Of a stretch of DNA of 64,000 nucleotides, positions 7,991 through 18,183 are shown one piece after another. The notes below the pieces were generated by a model. It worked only from the letters and a program-made list of their open reading frames with translations, was not told the DNA's origin and made no database searches. Source of the stretch: Rs1 sp034111875 (GTDB taxonomy: Bacteria > Pseudomonadota > Gammaproteobacteria > Pseudomonadales > Balneatricaceae). Each line of letters opens with the position of its first letter. Position 1 is the first letter of the stretch. The stretch covers positions 1 to 64,000 of the forward strand of contig JAWUWK010000006.1 of assembly GCA_034111875.1 (NCBI GenBank), written 5' to 3'. A program made the translations under genes and the position numbers.

Positions 7991-10900
7991 TTGTTAAAAG
8001 TTTATCACTCAAATTCATTAGATGTTCTGCGCGATTTGTTGGTGGAGATGGTCTCTGCTCAACCCATTACAGATCCTTTTTGCGCTGAGCAGATACTAGT
8101 TCAAAGCCCCGGTATGGCCCAGTGGCTCAAGCTTGAACTAGCCCAGCGATTAAGCATCGCCGCCAATGTCGAATTTCCGCTTCCCGCCAGCTTTCTCTGG
8201 CGCACGTTTTCACAATTACTGGTCGAAGTTCCAGAGCGCTCCGCTTATTCTAAAGAGAGTATGACGTGGATTTTAATGCGCTTATTACCTGACTATTTGG
8301 AGAGGGTAGAGTTTCATGCCTTAGGGCATTATATGACAGCTGAGACGGCGCCGTTAAGGCTGTATCAGCTGTGTGAGAAAGTCGCCGATTTGTTTGATCA
8401 ATACTTAGTTTATCGGCCCGATTGGATCGCCCAGTGGGAGTCTAATACTAATGCACCTGCCAGTGAAGAAGAGCGCTGGCAGCCGATTCTCTGGCGCGCT
8501 ATTGTCGCGGATACAGCCCAAAGGTCTTTACCTCATTGGCACAGAGCCAATATGTTTGATGCTTTTATTCAAGCGATTGAAGGGGCAAATGCAATTGATA
8601 TACCGCAGCGTATATTTGTATTTGGTATTTCTGCACTACCTGAGAATTATTTGCAGGCTCTAGTGGCACTTGGTCAGCGTTGTGATATCCACTTAATGGT
8701 GAACAATCCCTGTCGCCAATTTTGGAGTGATATTGTCGATAGGCGTTACTTAGGTAAGTTATCACGCCAAGGGTCTGATATCGAGCAGCCTTCGCTAAAT
8801 TTGTATGATCAGGGGAACCCTTTGCTATCCTCTATGGGCAAACTCGGACGCGATTATCTGTACTTATTAGGTCAAATGGATTTGATTGAAGTGCAGCTGT
8901 TTAGTGAGGATAACAATTCTAATTTACTCAAATCAATTCAAACAGATATTCTGTCGCTGCGCAATAGAAGAGCGGCCGGTGAACTCTGCGCCTTAACCTG
9001 TGACGAGCAACGCTTAGCTATATCAAGTAGTGATAGTTCGGTTCAATTGCATCGATGCCACAGCGCAATGCGCGAAGTTGAAGTTTTACAAGACCAACTG
9101 CTTTCAATGTTAGAGCAAGATAGCCAGCTTCAGCCGCGTGATATTATCGTTATGATGCCCGATGTGTCAGTTTACAGTCCTTTTGTTGAAGCTGTGTTTG
9201 GTCAGGTAGAGTCTAACCGCTATCTTCCTTTTTCTATATCTGATCGAAATGCTCAGCAAGAGTTGCCTATTATTAGCAATTTTCTGGCATTACTTAATGT
9301 CTCTAAAGGACGCTATGCGGCCTCTGATATTCTCGAAATATTATCCTTTCCCTCTTTACTAAGGCGTTTTGAATTAGATGAAATTAAGTTTGAAAAATTA
9401 CGCCATTGGGTACTTGAATCCGGTATTAAATGGGGTTTAGATGGGTCAAACAGGCAAGAGCTTTCACTGCCTGGCTTTGATCAAAATAGCTGGCAGTTCG
9501 GCTTAGATAGAATGTTTGCAGGATACACGCTAGGTGATATTGAACAGACATGGCAAGGTATTTCAGCTTACTGTGAAATTCACGGATTAGAGGCAACCAC
9601 TCTCGGCCAATTGAGCCGCTTTATTGAATTATTGCATCGCTGTAAGCAACAGTTTAATGCCAGTGCGAGTATCAGCCAATGGATTGCGTTTTTTAATCAG
9701 CTACTTAGTGATCTGTATTTGGCGGACGATAATGATCTTGCTGCCCTAGCGCTTATTCATAGGGCATTGGAAAAACTCCAAGAGATGATTGTCGAAGTGC
9801 ACTATCAACAAGATATCCCCGCTGACATCATACTCGATTACTTACAGCAGTCGTTATCTGCTGAGCGCTCAGGACAGAAGTTTTTGTCAGGGCAAATTAA
9901 TTTCTGTACCTTAATGCCGATGCGCGCCATTCCATTTAAAGTCGTTTGTCTTCTGGGGATGAATGACCAAGACTACCCTAGGTCTGTTCCATCGATGGGA
10001 TTTGATCTAATGGTAGAGCACCCTAGAAAGGGCGATCGTTCAAGGCGCGATGATGATCGCTATCTGTTTTTAGAAGCACTGCTCTCTGCTAAGTCAACAT
10101 TGTATATGAGCTATATCGGTCGCTCGCTAGCAGACAATAGGCGCAAAGAACCTTCAGTGTTGGTGAGCGAATTACTTGAGTACGCCCAACAAGGTTATTA
10201 TCTTGCAGAGAAAGGTTTGCAAGCGACAGATAACCTCATTTCTGCTGATATCTTGCAGATTCAACAACAAGCTAGGCAACTTTTAGAACACTTAGCCACA
10301 GACCACCCATTAACGCCTTATCATCGCAGCTATTTTGATCCAAAAAATCCACTCTTTAGCTATGCTCAACAATGGTTGCCAATCGCTAGTGCAAAGGTTC
10401 AGCAGTCTAAGGCTAGTTTTATTCAATCACTACCAGCGTTTGATTTTGATGGGTTGGCGTTGACAGAGTTATGTGCCTTCTTTAAACATCCCATTCGTTA
10501 CTTTTTACAGCACAGATTACAAGTCAATTTTGTTGATGAAGAGGCTTTAGTAGAGGATGAGGAACCCTTTATTCTCAATGGGTTAGATAATTACATTGTC
10601 CGTGATCGATTACTTAATCAAGCAGTGTTAGAGAAGAATATTCAACAATTCGGCCAGTATTTGCAATCATCTGGTCTTATGCCCGTGGGTCTGGCGGGGA
10701 GCAAATCTTTACAGAAAAATCTGCATGACGCGACGGATTTGGCACACAAAGTGCTGCCATTGCTGGTCGGAAAAATGCGTCGATTGTCGTTTGACTTAGC
10801 ACTAGAAAATACTCAATTGCGGGGTTGGATAGAACCTCTTTATGACGTGGGAGTGGTTAAATTCACTGCTGCTAAAAGTAGTGGCCGAGGTTATATTAGC

Positions 10901-11281
10901 ACTTGGATCGAACATTTAGCGGCCTGTGCAAATGGTTGTCAGCACACCACTTATTATCGTGCCATCAATGAGCAATTCCATTATCTACCGGTTCCCGTAA
11001 CCACCGCTAAAAACTGTTTAGAGAGTTTGCTTAGTCTTTATCGACGAGGTCTAGTGCAGCCCTTGCCATGGCTAGCTGATTTAGGCTGGCAGTGGTTTAG
11101 CAGTGAAGACGATGAAAAATTTTTGCAAAGTGTTGAAAAAAATTACAACCGTTTTGATGACCCCTATATCCAAAGAGTTTTTCCTCAATGGCAAGATATT
11201 GTGCATGGTTTAAGTGCCTTAAATGAAGAGATTTTTTCACCACTGGCTCAGTATCTAGTCAATGATACAGAGGAGTGTTAA
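7991..11281 (+). CDS. recC: Exonuclease V (RecBCD) subunit gamma
   Basis: RecC, 1096 residues (E. coli 1122), is the subunit that splits the duplex and recognises Chi in the RecBCD helicase-nuclease used in double-strand break repair and foreign DNA degradation. The start is TTG at 7991, giving the typical N-terminus MLKVYHSNSLDVL; an AGGTGA Shine-Dalgarno lies at 7981-7986. Family blocks seen are ILVQSPGMAQWLKLEL near residues 36-51, NVEFPLPASFLWRTF, and the inactive nuclease-like C-terminal half. First gene of the recC-recB-recD operon, with the recB start region overlapping its end. No ptrA lies between recC and recB, unlike E. coli. Confidence 0.97.
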   Translation: MLKVYHSNSLDVLRDLLVEMVSAQPITDPFCAEQILVQSPGMAQWLKLELAQRLSIAANVEFPLPASFLWRTFSQLLVEVPERSAYSKESMTWILMRLLPDYLERVEFHALGHYMTAETAPLRLYQLCEKVADLFDQYLVYRPDWIAQWESNTNAPASEEERWQPILWRAIVADTAQRSLPHWHRANMFDAFIQAIEGANAIDIPQRIFVFGISALPENYLQALVALGQRCDIHLMVNNPCRQFWSDIVDRRYLGKLSRQGSDIEQPSLNLYDQGNPLLSSMGKLGRDYLYLLGQMDLIEVQLFSEDNNSNLLKSIQTDILSLRNRRAAGELCALTCDEQRLAISSSDSSVQLHRCHSAMREVEVLQDQLLSMLEQDSQLQPRDIIVMMPDVSVYSPFVEAVFGQVESNRYLPFSISDRNAQQELPIISNFLALLNVSKGRYAASDILEILSFPSLLRRFELDEIKFEKLRHWVLESGIKWGLDGSNRQELSLPGFDQNSWQFGLDRMFAGYTLGDIEQTWQGISAYCEIHGLEATTLGQLSRFIELLHRCKQQFNASASISQWIAFFNQLLSDLYLADDNDLAALALIHRALEKLQEMIVEVHYQQDIPADIILDYLQQSLSAERSGQKFLSGQINFCTLMPMRAIPFKVVCLLGMNDQDYPRSVPSMGFDLMVEHPRKGDRSRRDDDRYLFLEALLSAKSTLYMSYIGRSLADNRRKEPSVLVSELLEYAQQGYYLAEKGLQATDNLISADILQIQQQARQLLEHLATDHPLTPYHRSYFDPKNPLFSYAQQWLPIASAKVQQSKASFIQSLPAFDFDGLALTELCAFFKHPIRYFLQHRLQVNFVDEEALVEDEEPFILNGLDNYIVRDRLLNQAVLEKNIQQFGQYLQSSGLMPVGLAGSKSLQKNLHDATDLAHKVLPLLVGKMRRLSFDLALENTQLRGWIEPLYDVGVVKFTAAKSSGRGYISTWIEHLAACANGCQHTTYYRAINEQFHYLPVPVTTAKNCLESLLSLYRRGLVQPLPWLADLGWQWFSSEDDEKFLQSVEKNYNRFDDPYIQRVFPQWQDIVHGLSALNEEIFSPLAQYLVNDTEEC

Positions 11282-11286
11282 TAGAG

Positions 11287-14200
11287 ATGGAAAAGAGTAG
11301 CGTGAATGTGATTAACCGGCCTGAACAGTTAGATCCTATAACCTTACCGTTAACTGGCCAAGCGCTGATTGAAGCGAGTGCAGGAACGGGTAAAACTTAT
11401 ACTTTAGCGGCGCTGTATTTAAGATTGTTGTTAGGTTTAGGCCGCGAATCACCACTAGAAGTAGAGCGAATATTAGTCGTCACTTTTACTGAAGCCGCGA
11501 CCCAAGAACTGCGCGAGCGGATTCGTTCCAGGATTCAAGAAGCGCGTATTGCGTTCGTATTAGGCCACAGTGAAGATCCTTTTATTGCAGCGTTATTATC
11601 ACTTCACCAGAATCATCAAAGAGCGATATTAGATTTAGAATTTGCGGCATCGGAAATGGACCAAGCGGCGGTTTATACTATTCATGGTTTTTGTCAGCGG
11701 ATGCTCAAACAACACGCTTTTGAGTCTGCAGCGAGTTTCAATGCTGAATTAATTCAAGACGATAGCGCAATAGTACGGCGAGCGCTTTTGGATTATTGGC
11801 GCAGTGAGCTTTATTCAGCACCGAGCGATTTGGCCGATGAAATATTGCAGTGCTACTCAACCCCCGATAAATTATTTAGCCAACTTCGCAGTTATATTGG
11901 ACTTGCAGATATGTTGCTTGAGCCGGATTATAGCGCATTTGATTTGCTGCCCAACTGGCAGGCGTTTTGTCTATTACAAGATCAACTACGCCAAGCATTA
12001 TTGGTCGTGGTTGAGAGCCAAGAACCTGAGGATGATTTACTGGCCTTGATTCAGGGCTCCTCAGTGGATAAGCGAAGTTATTCAAAACGTAACTTACCTG
12101 TTTGGTATGCTAAATTAGTCGCGTTTGCCGCTGGGGACGCTGCTCCTTTTGAAGTGCTAGAAAAGTTCTCACAAGCACAACTGGAAGAGAAAGCGAAAAC
12201 CAATGACGTGCCTAAACACCTTGTATTTGAGAAAATAGCTGCGTTTTGTTATCAAAAAATTGACTTTAAAGCGGTTATTTTTTGTAGAGCACTGGTCGCG
12301 GTGCGCAAGAATATGCAGGCAGAAAAGCAAAAACACCAACAGTTGAGTTTCGATGATTTATTGCATAAGTTATCCACGGCACTGGATTCGGATTCAGGTA
12401 GTGATTTAATAGCGGCGATTCGCAAACAGTACCCTTTTGCCTTAATCGATGAATTTCAAGATACTGACCCTGCGCAATATCGTATTTTCAGCAAACTCTA
12501 TACACAAACTGATCCTGAATCAGTTGATCTGGACACTGCTGAATCATTAGGTCTATTGATGATAGGGGACCCTAAACAATCGATTTATGCTTTTCGTGGC
12601 GCTGATGTTTTTACCTATATGCACGCTCGCAGGCAAGTGACAAAGCACTATACATTAGGCACTAATTGGCGTTCTTCAAAAGCCATGATTAGTGCGATTA
12701 ATCATTTATTTGCGCGCTCTCCCGCCGCTTTTATTTATCAGCAAGATATCCCTTTTTACTCTGTGGCATCCTCTGGCAAAGCTGGCAGTTTAACTATGTC
12801 AGGAAAGCCAGTGACGGCGCTGAATTTTTGGTACAGTGATAATGAACTCAACAATGAACAATATCTCATAGAATCTGCTGCTATAGGCGCAGCACAAATT
12901 GAAAAACTAATGTTACAGGCCGAAATCAAACAGCAGCCGTTGAATGCATCCAATATAGCAGTGTTAGTCCGCGACAGGAAAGAGGCGGCGCTGATACAAA
13001 AAGCGCTGACACAGTTACGGGTCGATTCTGTTTTCATGTCTAATCGCGAGAATGTCTATAGCGTTAATATTGCAAAAGAGTTGGTCTATCTTCTCAAAGC
13101 GGTGAATGAACCTAGTAATGAACGTTTTATGCGCACGGCATTGGCCACTGAAATTTTGCAATTGGACGCCAGGGAACTGTTCTTATTAAATCAAGATGAG
13201 ATAGCTTGGGAAATGTTGGTTACTGAATTTACTGATTACCGTAAAATTTGGTGGCGAAGTGGTGTATTGGCAATGCTGCATAGGATGCTGCAACAGCGCT
13301 GTTTAGCGCAGCGCTGGTTGTCTGAAAATGAAGGGGAGCGACGGCTAACTGATTTCTTGCACTTGGCTGAATTGTTACAGCAGGCGAGTGTTGAGTTGGA
13401 ATCAAATGAAGCCCTGATTCGCTTTTTGCAAGATAAGCGGGCACAACCTGAAGGACAAGTACAAGACCAACAATTGCGTTTAGATAGCGATAGATCGAGA
13501 GTCACTGTTATTACCATACACAAGTCTAAAGGACTTGAATATGATGTGGTTTTTATCCCTTTTGCCAGCCGCTATCGTAAGTCAAGTAACAAGTTGTTTC
13601 ACCGAGAGGACGGTCAAACCGTGCTCGATTTAAGCGGCAAAGACAACCGGGACGATATCCAAAAAGAGCAGCTAGCAGAAGACTTGCGGTTGTTATACGT
13701 GGCGATAACTCGCTCTGTGCACGCTTGCTTTATCGGCATGGGTAATATTAATCTGCGCAATAAAAGTGTCTGGCATCAAACGGCGATTGGTTATTTGCTA
13801 ACACTGATTAATGGGACAGATAGTAATGAGCAACTTAACCTTGCAGGAGATATTGGCCTATCGCAAGCACTGGAACTTCTAGCCGTTGATAATCCTGAAA
13901 TAAGTATTATCAACACGGCGCATATGGGGTTATCACAAGGGGACTTGTTTGCAGTCAATGAAACAAAAGAAGATGTTCCCAGTAAGAACTTAGAAGCGAG
14001 ACTCTTTATTCGAGAAATAAATTTTGAATGGCGAGTGACAAGTTATTCGGCGCTATCAAAAGACGCCCAACACTCTGTGGTGCCAGATACATCTAACAAT
14101 GCTCTGCTAGGAGAATCCAAATTAGACTTAGAAGTTATAGATGAGGTTGACTCTATTGTTGCGCAGGTGGGAGAAAAAACTATTTTCAGTTTTGCCAAAG

Positions 14201-14904
14201 GGGCTGTGGCGGGGACATTCTTACACAGTGTTTACGAAGACATCGACTTTTCAGTTAATGACTCTGATCAAATACAGCAAGTACTAGAGCAGCGGTTGGC
14301 CCTGACAGGCTATGATGCGGATTGGTTGATCTGTTTAAGGGATTTTGTCTATCAATCGCTGCGCGTCGAGCTAGACCCCAATAACCCACATAAGCAGTTT
14401 TCATTGAGTTCAATTACGCCGGGTAATCGATTGGTTGAAATGGAGTTTGTGTTACCCTTCAAAACTATTACTCAAAGTAAAATTAATAGCCTACTAAGAC
14501 AGTTTGATCCTCTGGCACAACGCGCAGGCAATCTAGTGTTCGCTAAAGTGGCAGGAATGCTTAAAGGGTTTATTGATTTAACTTTGCGCGTGGGAGAGGA
14601 GTATTATGTGGTGGATTATAAGTCAAATTATCTAGGCGCTGAACTTGAAGATTATCACCTGCAAAAGATGCAAATAGCGATGATAGAGCACCGCTATGAT
14701 TTTCAATATGTGCTTTACACTCTAGCGCTGCACAGGCTATTGCGCACAAGACTGGTTGATTATAACTATGATAAGCACGTGGGCGGTGTGTTTTATTTAT
14801 TCTTAAGGGGTATGGTGGTTGGCTCCAACACTGGGGTTTTCTTTACTAAGCCCGATAGACAGTTAATAGAAGCTCTCGATCAGTTATTCGAAGGTGCCTT
14901 ATGA
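11287..14904 (+). CDS. recB: Exonuclease V (RecBCD) subunit beta, helicase-nuclease
   Basis: RecB is the 3'-5' SF1 helicase and the only nuclease of RecBCD. Visible motifs are Walker A ASAGTGKT (about 31-38), VTFTEAATQELRERIR, YTIHGFCQRML, Walker B LIDEFQDTDP, GDPKQSIYAFRGAD, and the VITIHKSKGLEYD helicase motif. The C-terminal nuclease has His980, Asp1097 (GFIDL), and Asp1111/Lys1113 (VVDYKSN). I chose the ATG at 11287 because AGGAG at 11271-11275 sits 11 bases before it; an in-frame GTG at 11275 overlapping the recC stop would add four residues. It overlaps recD by ATGA. Confidence 0.97.
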   Translation: MEKSSVNVINRPEQLDPITLPLTGQALIEASAGTGKTYTLAALYLRLLLGLGRESPLEVERILVVTFTEAATQELRERIRSRIQEARIAFVLGHSEDPFIAALLSLHQNHQRAILDLEFAASEMDQAAVYTIHGFCQRMLKQHAFESAASFNAELIQDDSAIVRRALLDYWRSELYSAPSDLADEILQCYSTPDKLFSQLRSYIGLADMLLEPDYSAFDLLPNWQAFCLLQDQLRQALLVVVESQEPEDDLLALIQGSSVDKRSYSKRNLPVWYAKLVAFAAGDAAPFEVLEKFSQAQLEEKAKTNDVPKHLVFEKIAAFCYQKIDFKAVIFCRALVAVRKNMQAEKQKHQQLSFDDLLHKLSTALDSDSGSDLIAAIRKQYPFALIDEFQDTDPAQYRIFSKLYTQTDPESVDLDTAESLGLLMIGDPKQSIYAFRGADVFTYMHARRQVTKHYTLGTNWRSSKAMISAINHLFARSPAAFIYQQDIPFYSVASSGKAGSLTMSGKPVTALNFWYSDNELNNEQYLIESAAIGAAQIEKLMLQAEIKQQPLNASNIAVLVRDRKEAALIQKALTQLRVDSVFMSNRENVYSVNIAKELVYLLKAVNEPSNERFMRTALATEILQLDARELFLLNQDEIAWEMLVTEFTDYRKIWWRSGVLAMLHRMLQQRCLAQRWLSENEGERRLTDFLHLAELLQQASVELESNEALIRFLQDKRAQPEGQVQDQQLRLDSDRSRVTVITIHKSKGLEYDVVFIPFASRYRKSSNKLFHREDGQTVLDLSGKDNRDDIQKEQLAEDLRLLYVAITRSVHACFIGMGNINLRNKSVWHQTAIGYLLTLINGTDSNEQLNLAGDIGLSQALELLAVDNPEISIINTAHMGLSQGDLFAVNETKEDVPSKNLEARLFIREINFEWRVTSYSALSKDAQHSVVPDTSNNALLGESKLDLEVIDEVDSIVAQVGEKTIFSFAKGAVAGTFLHSVYEDIDFSVNDSDQIQQVLEQRLALTGYDADWLICLRDFVYQSLRVELDPNNPHKQFSLSSITPGNRLVEMEFVLPFKTITQSKINSLLRQFDPLAQRAGNLVFAKVAGMLKGFIDLTLRVGEEYYVVDYKSNYLGAELEDYHLQKMQIAMIEHRYDFQYVLYTLALHRLLRTRLVDYNYDKHVGGVFYLFLRGMVVGSNTGVFFTKPDRQLIEALDQLFEGAL

Positions 14905-16811
14905 CCGCTGAGCAAATACTCTTGAGCGAAGTAGAGCAGCAGAAAAGCGCCATCAATCGTCCACTGCTGTTTAGTTTATTAGCGTCGTTGGAAAAACAGC
15001 AATGTTTAAGAGTCATTGATGTTAAATTTTGCCGTTGGCTCGCCGAGAAATTACCGCAAAGTAGTAATAGACAATTACTTTTGTGCGCGATTGTCAGTAG
15101 CGAGTTAGGCGATGGGCATGTTTGCATCAATACTGATCAATTAAGCGCTATAGTGGAACATTGGCCAAGTGAATTAGCGCAAGCGTTGCAGAACATATTA
15201 TTAGTAGACTCTTCGAGTGAACCGCTGGTAGACGGCATATTGATTGGCGATGGCTCTTCAATTACCCCGTTAGTAAAAGAGGCCAATAGGCTCTATCTTT
15301 ACCGTTACTGGCGCTATGAGGAAAAAGTTGCAAATGCCCTGCTAAAGTCAAAAAATGAATTCAATAGCGGCTTAGATAACGCATATTTGAAAGCTCAATT
15401 AGATAAGTATTTTACACGCTCTCAAACACTTGATTGGCAGAGAATAGCGGCGGCTATTACTACCAAACATTCTATTAGTATCATTAGTGGAGGACCTGGA
15501 ACGGGAAAAACCACAACGGTTACTAAGTTATTGGCGATTTATATTGAAGGTCAATTACAGCTAGGTAGAAATCCCATTATTCAATTAGCGGCACCGACAG
15601 GTAAAGCCGCTGCCAGATTATCTGAATCTATAGCAGCAGCCAAGAAAAACCTTCCCTTGTCTTCCCAAATATTTGAGCTTATTCCCGATCAGGGTAAAAC
15701 CTTGCACAGATTATTAGGTGCAAGACCTGCAAGTAATAAGTTCATACACCACCAAGATAACCCATTGCTCGCTGATTTAGTGATTATAGATGAAGCCTCA
15801 ATGATAGATTTGCCGATGATGGCCAGCATAGTAGATGCATTATCAGATCAAACGCGGCTCATTCTAATCGGTGATAGAGATCAGCTGGCCTCTGTAGAAG
15901 CGGGATCGGTTCTCGGTGATATTTGCGCTTCACCCCAAATGGGACGTTATTCCAAACAGCAGGCTGAGCAGCTCAAGCAATCCTGCGGTTTCAGTCAAGC
16001 AAAAGCCGCTAGCTTGCCTTTTGCAGATCAATTGGCTTTTTTACATAAGAGCTACAGGTTCTCTGAGAATAGTGGCATTGGCGCTTTAGCCAAAGCCTGT
16101 AATCTCGGCAACGCAAGACAGGTAGAGCAGATTCTAACCACCCAATATGCAGATATTGAGCACTTGAGCAGGATATTAATCAATCAAGAAAGTCTGACAA
16201 TATTGCAGTCTATACTTGAAGCATACAAAGATTACATACAAGCAATGACGGCTACGAAAGAGCCTCAAGAACTATTGAAAAAATTTGGTCAATTTCAAGT
16301 ACTCTGTGCTCTGAGGATCGGCAATTGGGGTGTTGAAAAAATAAATCAACTGATTGAACATCATTTTGAATTGAGTCAGCTTAAAGAAGTGGATAATCGT
16401 TGGTATGCTGGCAGACCTATTATGATTACACGCAATGATAACGCAATGCGACTTTATAATGGTGATATAGGGGTTACTTGTTTAGACACCCAGACTCAGC
16501 AACTTAAAGTCTGGTTTGAACAAGCAGGGGAGTTGAGAGGCATACTGCCAAGTCGCTTACCACAGCATGAGACGGTGTTTGCTATGACAGTACACAAGAG
16601 CCAGGGATCGGAATTTAACCATGTTATGTTTATCTTGGGTCAAGAGACAAAAGTGGTCAACAGAGAGCTTGTATATACCGCAATTACGCGCGCTAAACAG
16701 CGTTTTAGTTATGTTGGAACAATCAGATCAATAAAACAAGCAGTACTAAGATCGACACAGAGAGCGAGCGGGTTAGCGAGTAAGATTTGGCTCGATAAGG
16801 CGAGAATATAG
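14901..16811 (+). CDS. recD: Exonuclease V (RecBCD) subunit alpha, 5'-3' helicase
   Basis: RecD, 636 residues, is the 5'-3' SF1B helicase of RecBCD. Motifs are Walker A SGGPGTGKTTT (about 196-206), AAPTGKAAARL, Walker B VIIDEASMIDLPMM, LIGDRDQLASVEAG, and the C-terminal TVHKSQGSEFNHVMF. The ATG overlaps the recB stop (ATGA, 14901-14904), indicating translational coupling within one operon. A stem-loop with a T-run follows at 16845. Confidence 0.97.
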   Translation: MTAEQILLSEVEQQKSAINRPLLFSLLASLEKQQCLRVIDVKFCRWLAEKLPQSSNRQLLLCAIVSSELGDGHVCINTDQLSAIVEHWPSELAQALQNILLVDSSSEPLVDGILIGDGSSITPLVKEANRLYLYRYWRYEEKVANALLKSKNEFNSGLDNAYLKAQLDKYFTRSQTLDWQRIAAAITTKHSISIISGGPGTGKTTTVTKLLAIYIEGQLQLGRNPIIQLAAPTGKAAARLSESIAAAKKNLPLSSQIFELIPDQGKTLHRLLGARPASNKFIHHQDNPLLADLVIIDEASMIDLPMMASIVDALSDQTRLILIGDRDQLASVEAGSVLGDICASPQMGRYSKQQAEQLKQSCGFSQAKAASLPFADQLAFLHKSYRFSENSGIGALAKACNLGNARQVEQILTTQYADIEHLSRILINQESLTILQSILEAYKDYIQAMTATKEPQELLKKFGQFQVLCALRIGNWGVEKINQLIEHHFELSQLKEVDNRWYAGRPIMITRNDNAMRLYNGDIGVTCLDTQTQQLKVWFEQAGELRGILPSRLPQHETVFAMTVHKSQGSEFNHVMFILGQETKVVNRELVYTAITRAKQRFSYVGTIRSIKQAVLRSTQRASGLASKIWLDKARI

Positions 16812-16844
16812 CCACTATTGAGCGTTGATTTTAAGGTATAAAAA

Positions 16845-16866
16845 AAGCGCAGGATGCGCTTCTTTA
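16845..16866 (+). terminator. Terminator after recD
   Basis: Perfect 7-bp stem AAGCGCA (16845-16851) / TGCGCTT (16855-16861) with a GGA loop. It is preceded by an A-run and followed by CTTTAT, so it may work in both directions, for recD and for the small minus-strand gene ending at 16882. Confidence 0.7.
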
Positions 16867-16881
16867 TACTCTGTACTAGGC

Positions 16882-17013
16882 TTAATATTTACGCTTAGGA
16901 TACCTTTGCTGTGGCTTGATTTTAATCGTCTGCATTTTAGGATTAGGAGTGAAAACATGTCGACCTAATACTACAATGGCTAAAACTAGACTAAAAGTTA
17001 GTATTGTTAACAT
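16882..17013 (-). CDS. 43-residue single-span membrane peptide
   Basis: A short gene on the minus strand, convergent with recD. An ATG at 17013 is preceded by a strong SD (AAGGAGT, 17019-17025) at normal spacing. Residues 1-17 form one hydrophobic helix (MLTILTFSLVLAIVVLG). The remaining 26 residues are strongly basic (QQRYPKRKY at the end), which predicts a cytoplasmic tail. No family is recognised. The SD, hydrophobic helix and positive-inside tail together make a real small membrane protein likely. Confidence 0.65.
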   Translation of the reverse strand: MLTILTFSLVLAIVVLGRHVFTPNPKMQTIKIKPQQRYPKRKY

Positions 17014-17607
17014 TGTCTGACTCCTTTTTTGATGAATTCCACCGATATCTACACTTTAGACGTTAAGTCATTTAAGAACAAGTAACAATTGGTTTTTTGA
17101 GGCTTTATATAGATGGCTTAATGAGTCAACTTATTACCGCTTTACTTATCTTCAGGTATTAGAGTCAATTACTATGGCTAGCTGTAAAAATTGATAGGCT
17201 GAATATTGACTGAGATCTTTGAATTATAATGAATATACTATAAATATAATATTGAAGTTTGATGTGATAGACGCATTCGTTATCCCCAGATGTTGTGGAT
17301 AACATTGTAGACAGTTTGTTTAGAGTGTCCCTAAGCCTCGTCTTTGCTGGGCTGTAGTGATTTGCTTCTAATTTGATCAGTAATAATTAAGCAAGATGTT
17401 AATTTTCAGTGTCAACACTTGCATCAAATTTTTTGAATGAAATTTAGCGGAACACACAGTTTTTTTGTGGAAGTTGAAGTGCAGGGTTGGTGCTTTTATT
17501 CTTTACTTATATTGTGTCCATGACAGCGAATGTTGATTTTTTGAAATCAATTAGGGGTCAGTCGGCTAGGCTCCTAGCTGATTGACAAATTGCTCCAGTA
17601 TGGGCCT
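17014..17607. other. AT-rich intergenic region with a pair of DnaA-box-like sites
   Basis: No gene was found in this 594-base stretch. TTATCCCCA at 17280-17288 (one mismatch to TTATCCACA) and a perfect box on the other strand (TGTGGATAA, 17294-17302) face each other five bases apart, just beside a strongly AT-rich run (about 17220-17265). No dnaA or dnaN is near. Confidence 0.45.
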
Positions 17608-18183
17608 TTAGAGTATTCGATTATAGCGTTTACTTTTTTTGACAATTGAGGTGATAAAAAGCAGAAATATAGCGAATAAGCTAATAATACCAACATTCGT
17701 AATCCAGCGAATAAGGTTGCTATCATCTAAGCTGTTAATTTCATTATTAAGGCTACTGATTCGAGACGTCAATAGATCTTGGCGGCTTGTATAATCGGCG
17801 TTTTTAATTTTTTGAATACTTAGAAATAATTTCAAACGATGGATTTCATCGGCTTGTTTTTTAACTAAATCAATACTGTCGGAGAGTGAGTTTTCTAGCA
17901 TTACAATTTTTGTTTTATCGCTTAGGCCTCTGGAAACTTGATCTCGCTCAATCCAGCCTAATTTACCCTGTTGTGTTTTTATTTTATAAAATAATTTACT
18001 GCTGCTATCGACGATGGAGACTACTTCTCCACTGGTCAGTGCGCCTTTTATTCTATATTTTGCCGAGGGGCCAGATCTATAATGAATTGAAATATCATCA
18101 GATACATAAGCTTCAATTGCCTGACTATCAATAGTATAAAAACTAAGGCAGCTGAAGATGAAAAAGAGTAAAGTATATTTCAT
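17608..18183 (-). CDS. SH3-domain protein with C-terminal membrane anchor (TIGR04211/YgiM-like)
   Basis: 191 residues in the order signal peptide (1-22, cut near QA-IEA), bacterial SH3 domain (about 24-88, with IHYRSGPSAKYRIKG and GKLGWIERDQVSRG), coiled coil (about 95-155) and one transmembrane helix (about 161-182) with a basic tail. This layout matches the TIGR04211 'SH3 and anchor domain' family. The SH3 part should face the periplasm, probably touching peptidoglycan or its enzymes. The exact role of the family is not settled. Single gene, with long gene-free flanks. Confidence 0.8.
   Translation of the reverse strand: MKYTLLFFIFSCLSFYTIDSQAIEAYVSDDISIHYRSGPSAKYRIKGALTSGEVVSIVDSSSKLFYKIKTQQGKLGWIERDQVSRGLSDKTKIVMLENSLSDSIDLVKKQADEIHRLKLFLSIQKIKNADYTSRQDLLTSRISSLNNEINSLDDSNLIRWITNVGIISLFAIFLLFITSIVKKSKRYNRIL

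Noticed and set aside
7991..16811. recBCD neighbourhood as part of a defence island
   Set aside because: Only the standard three subunits are present, and the flanking genes are housekeeping or small unknowns; no other defence gene was seen.
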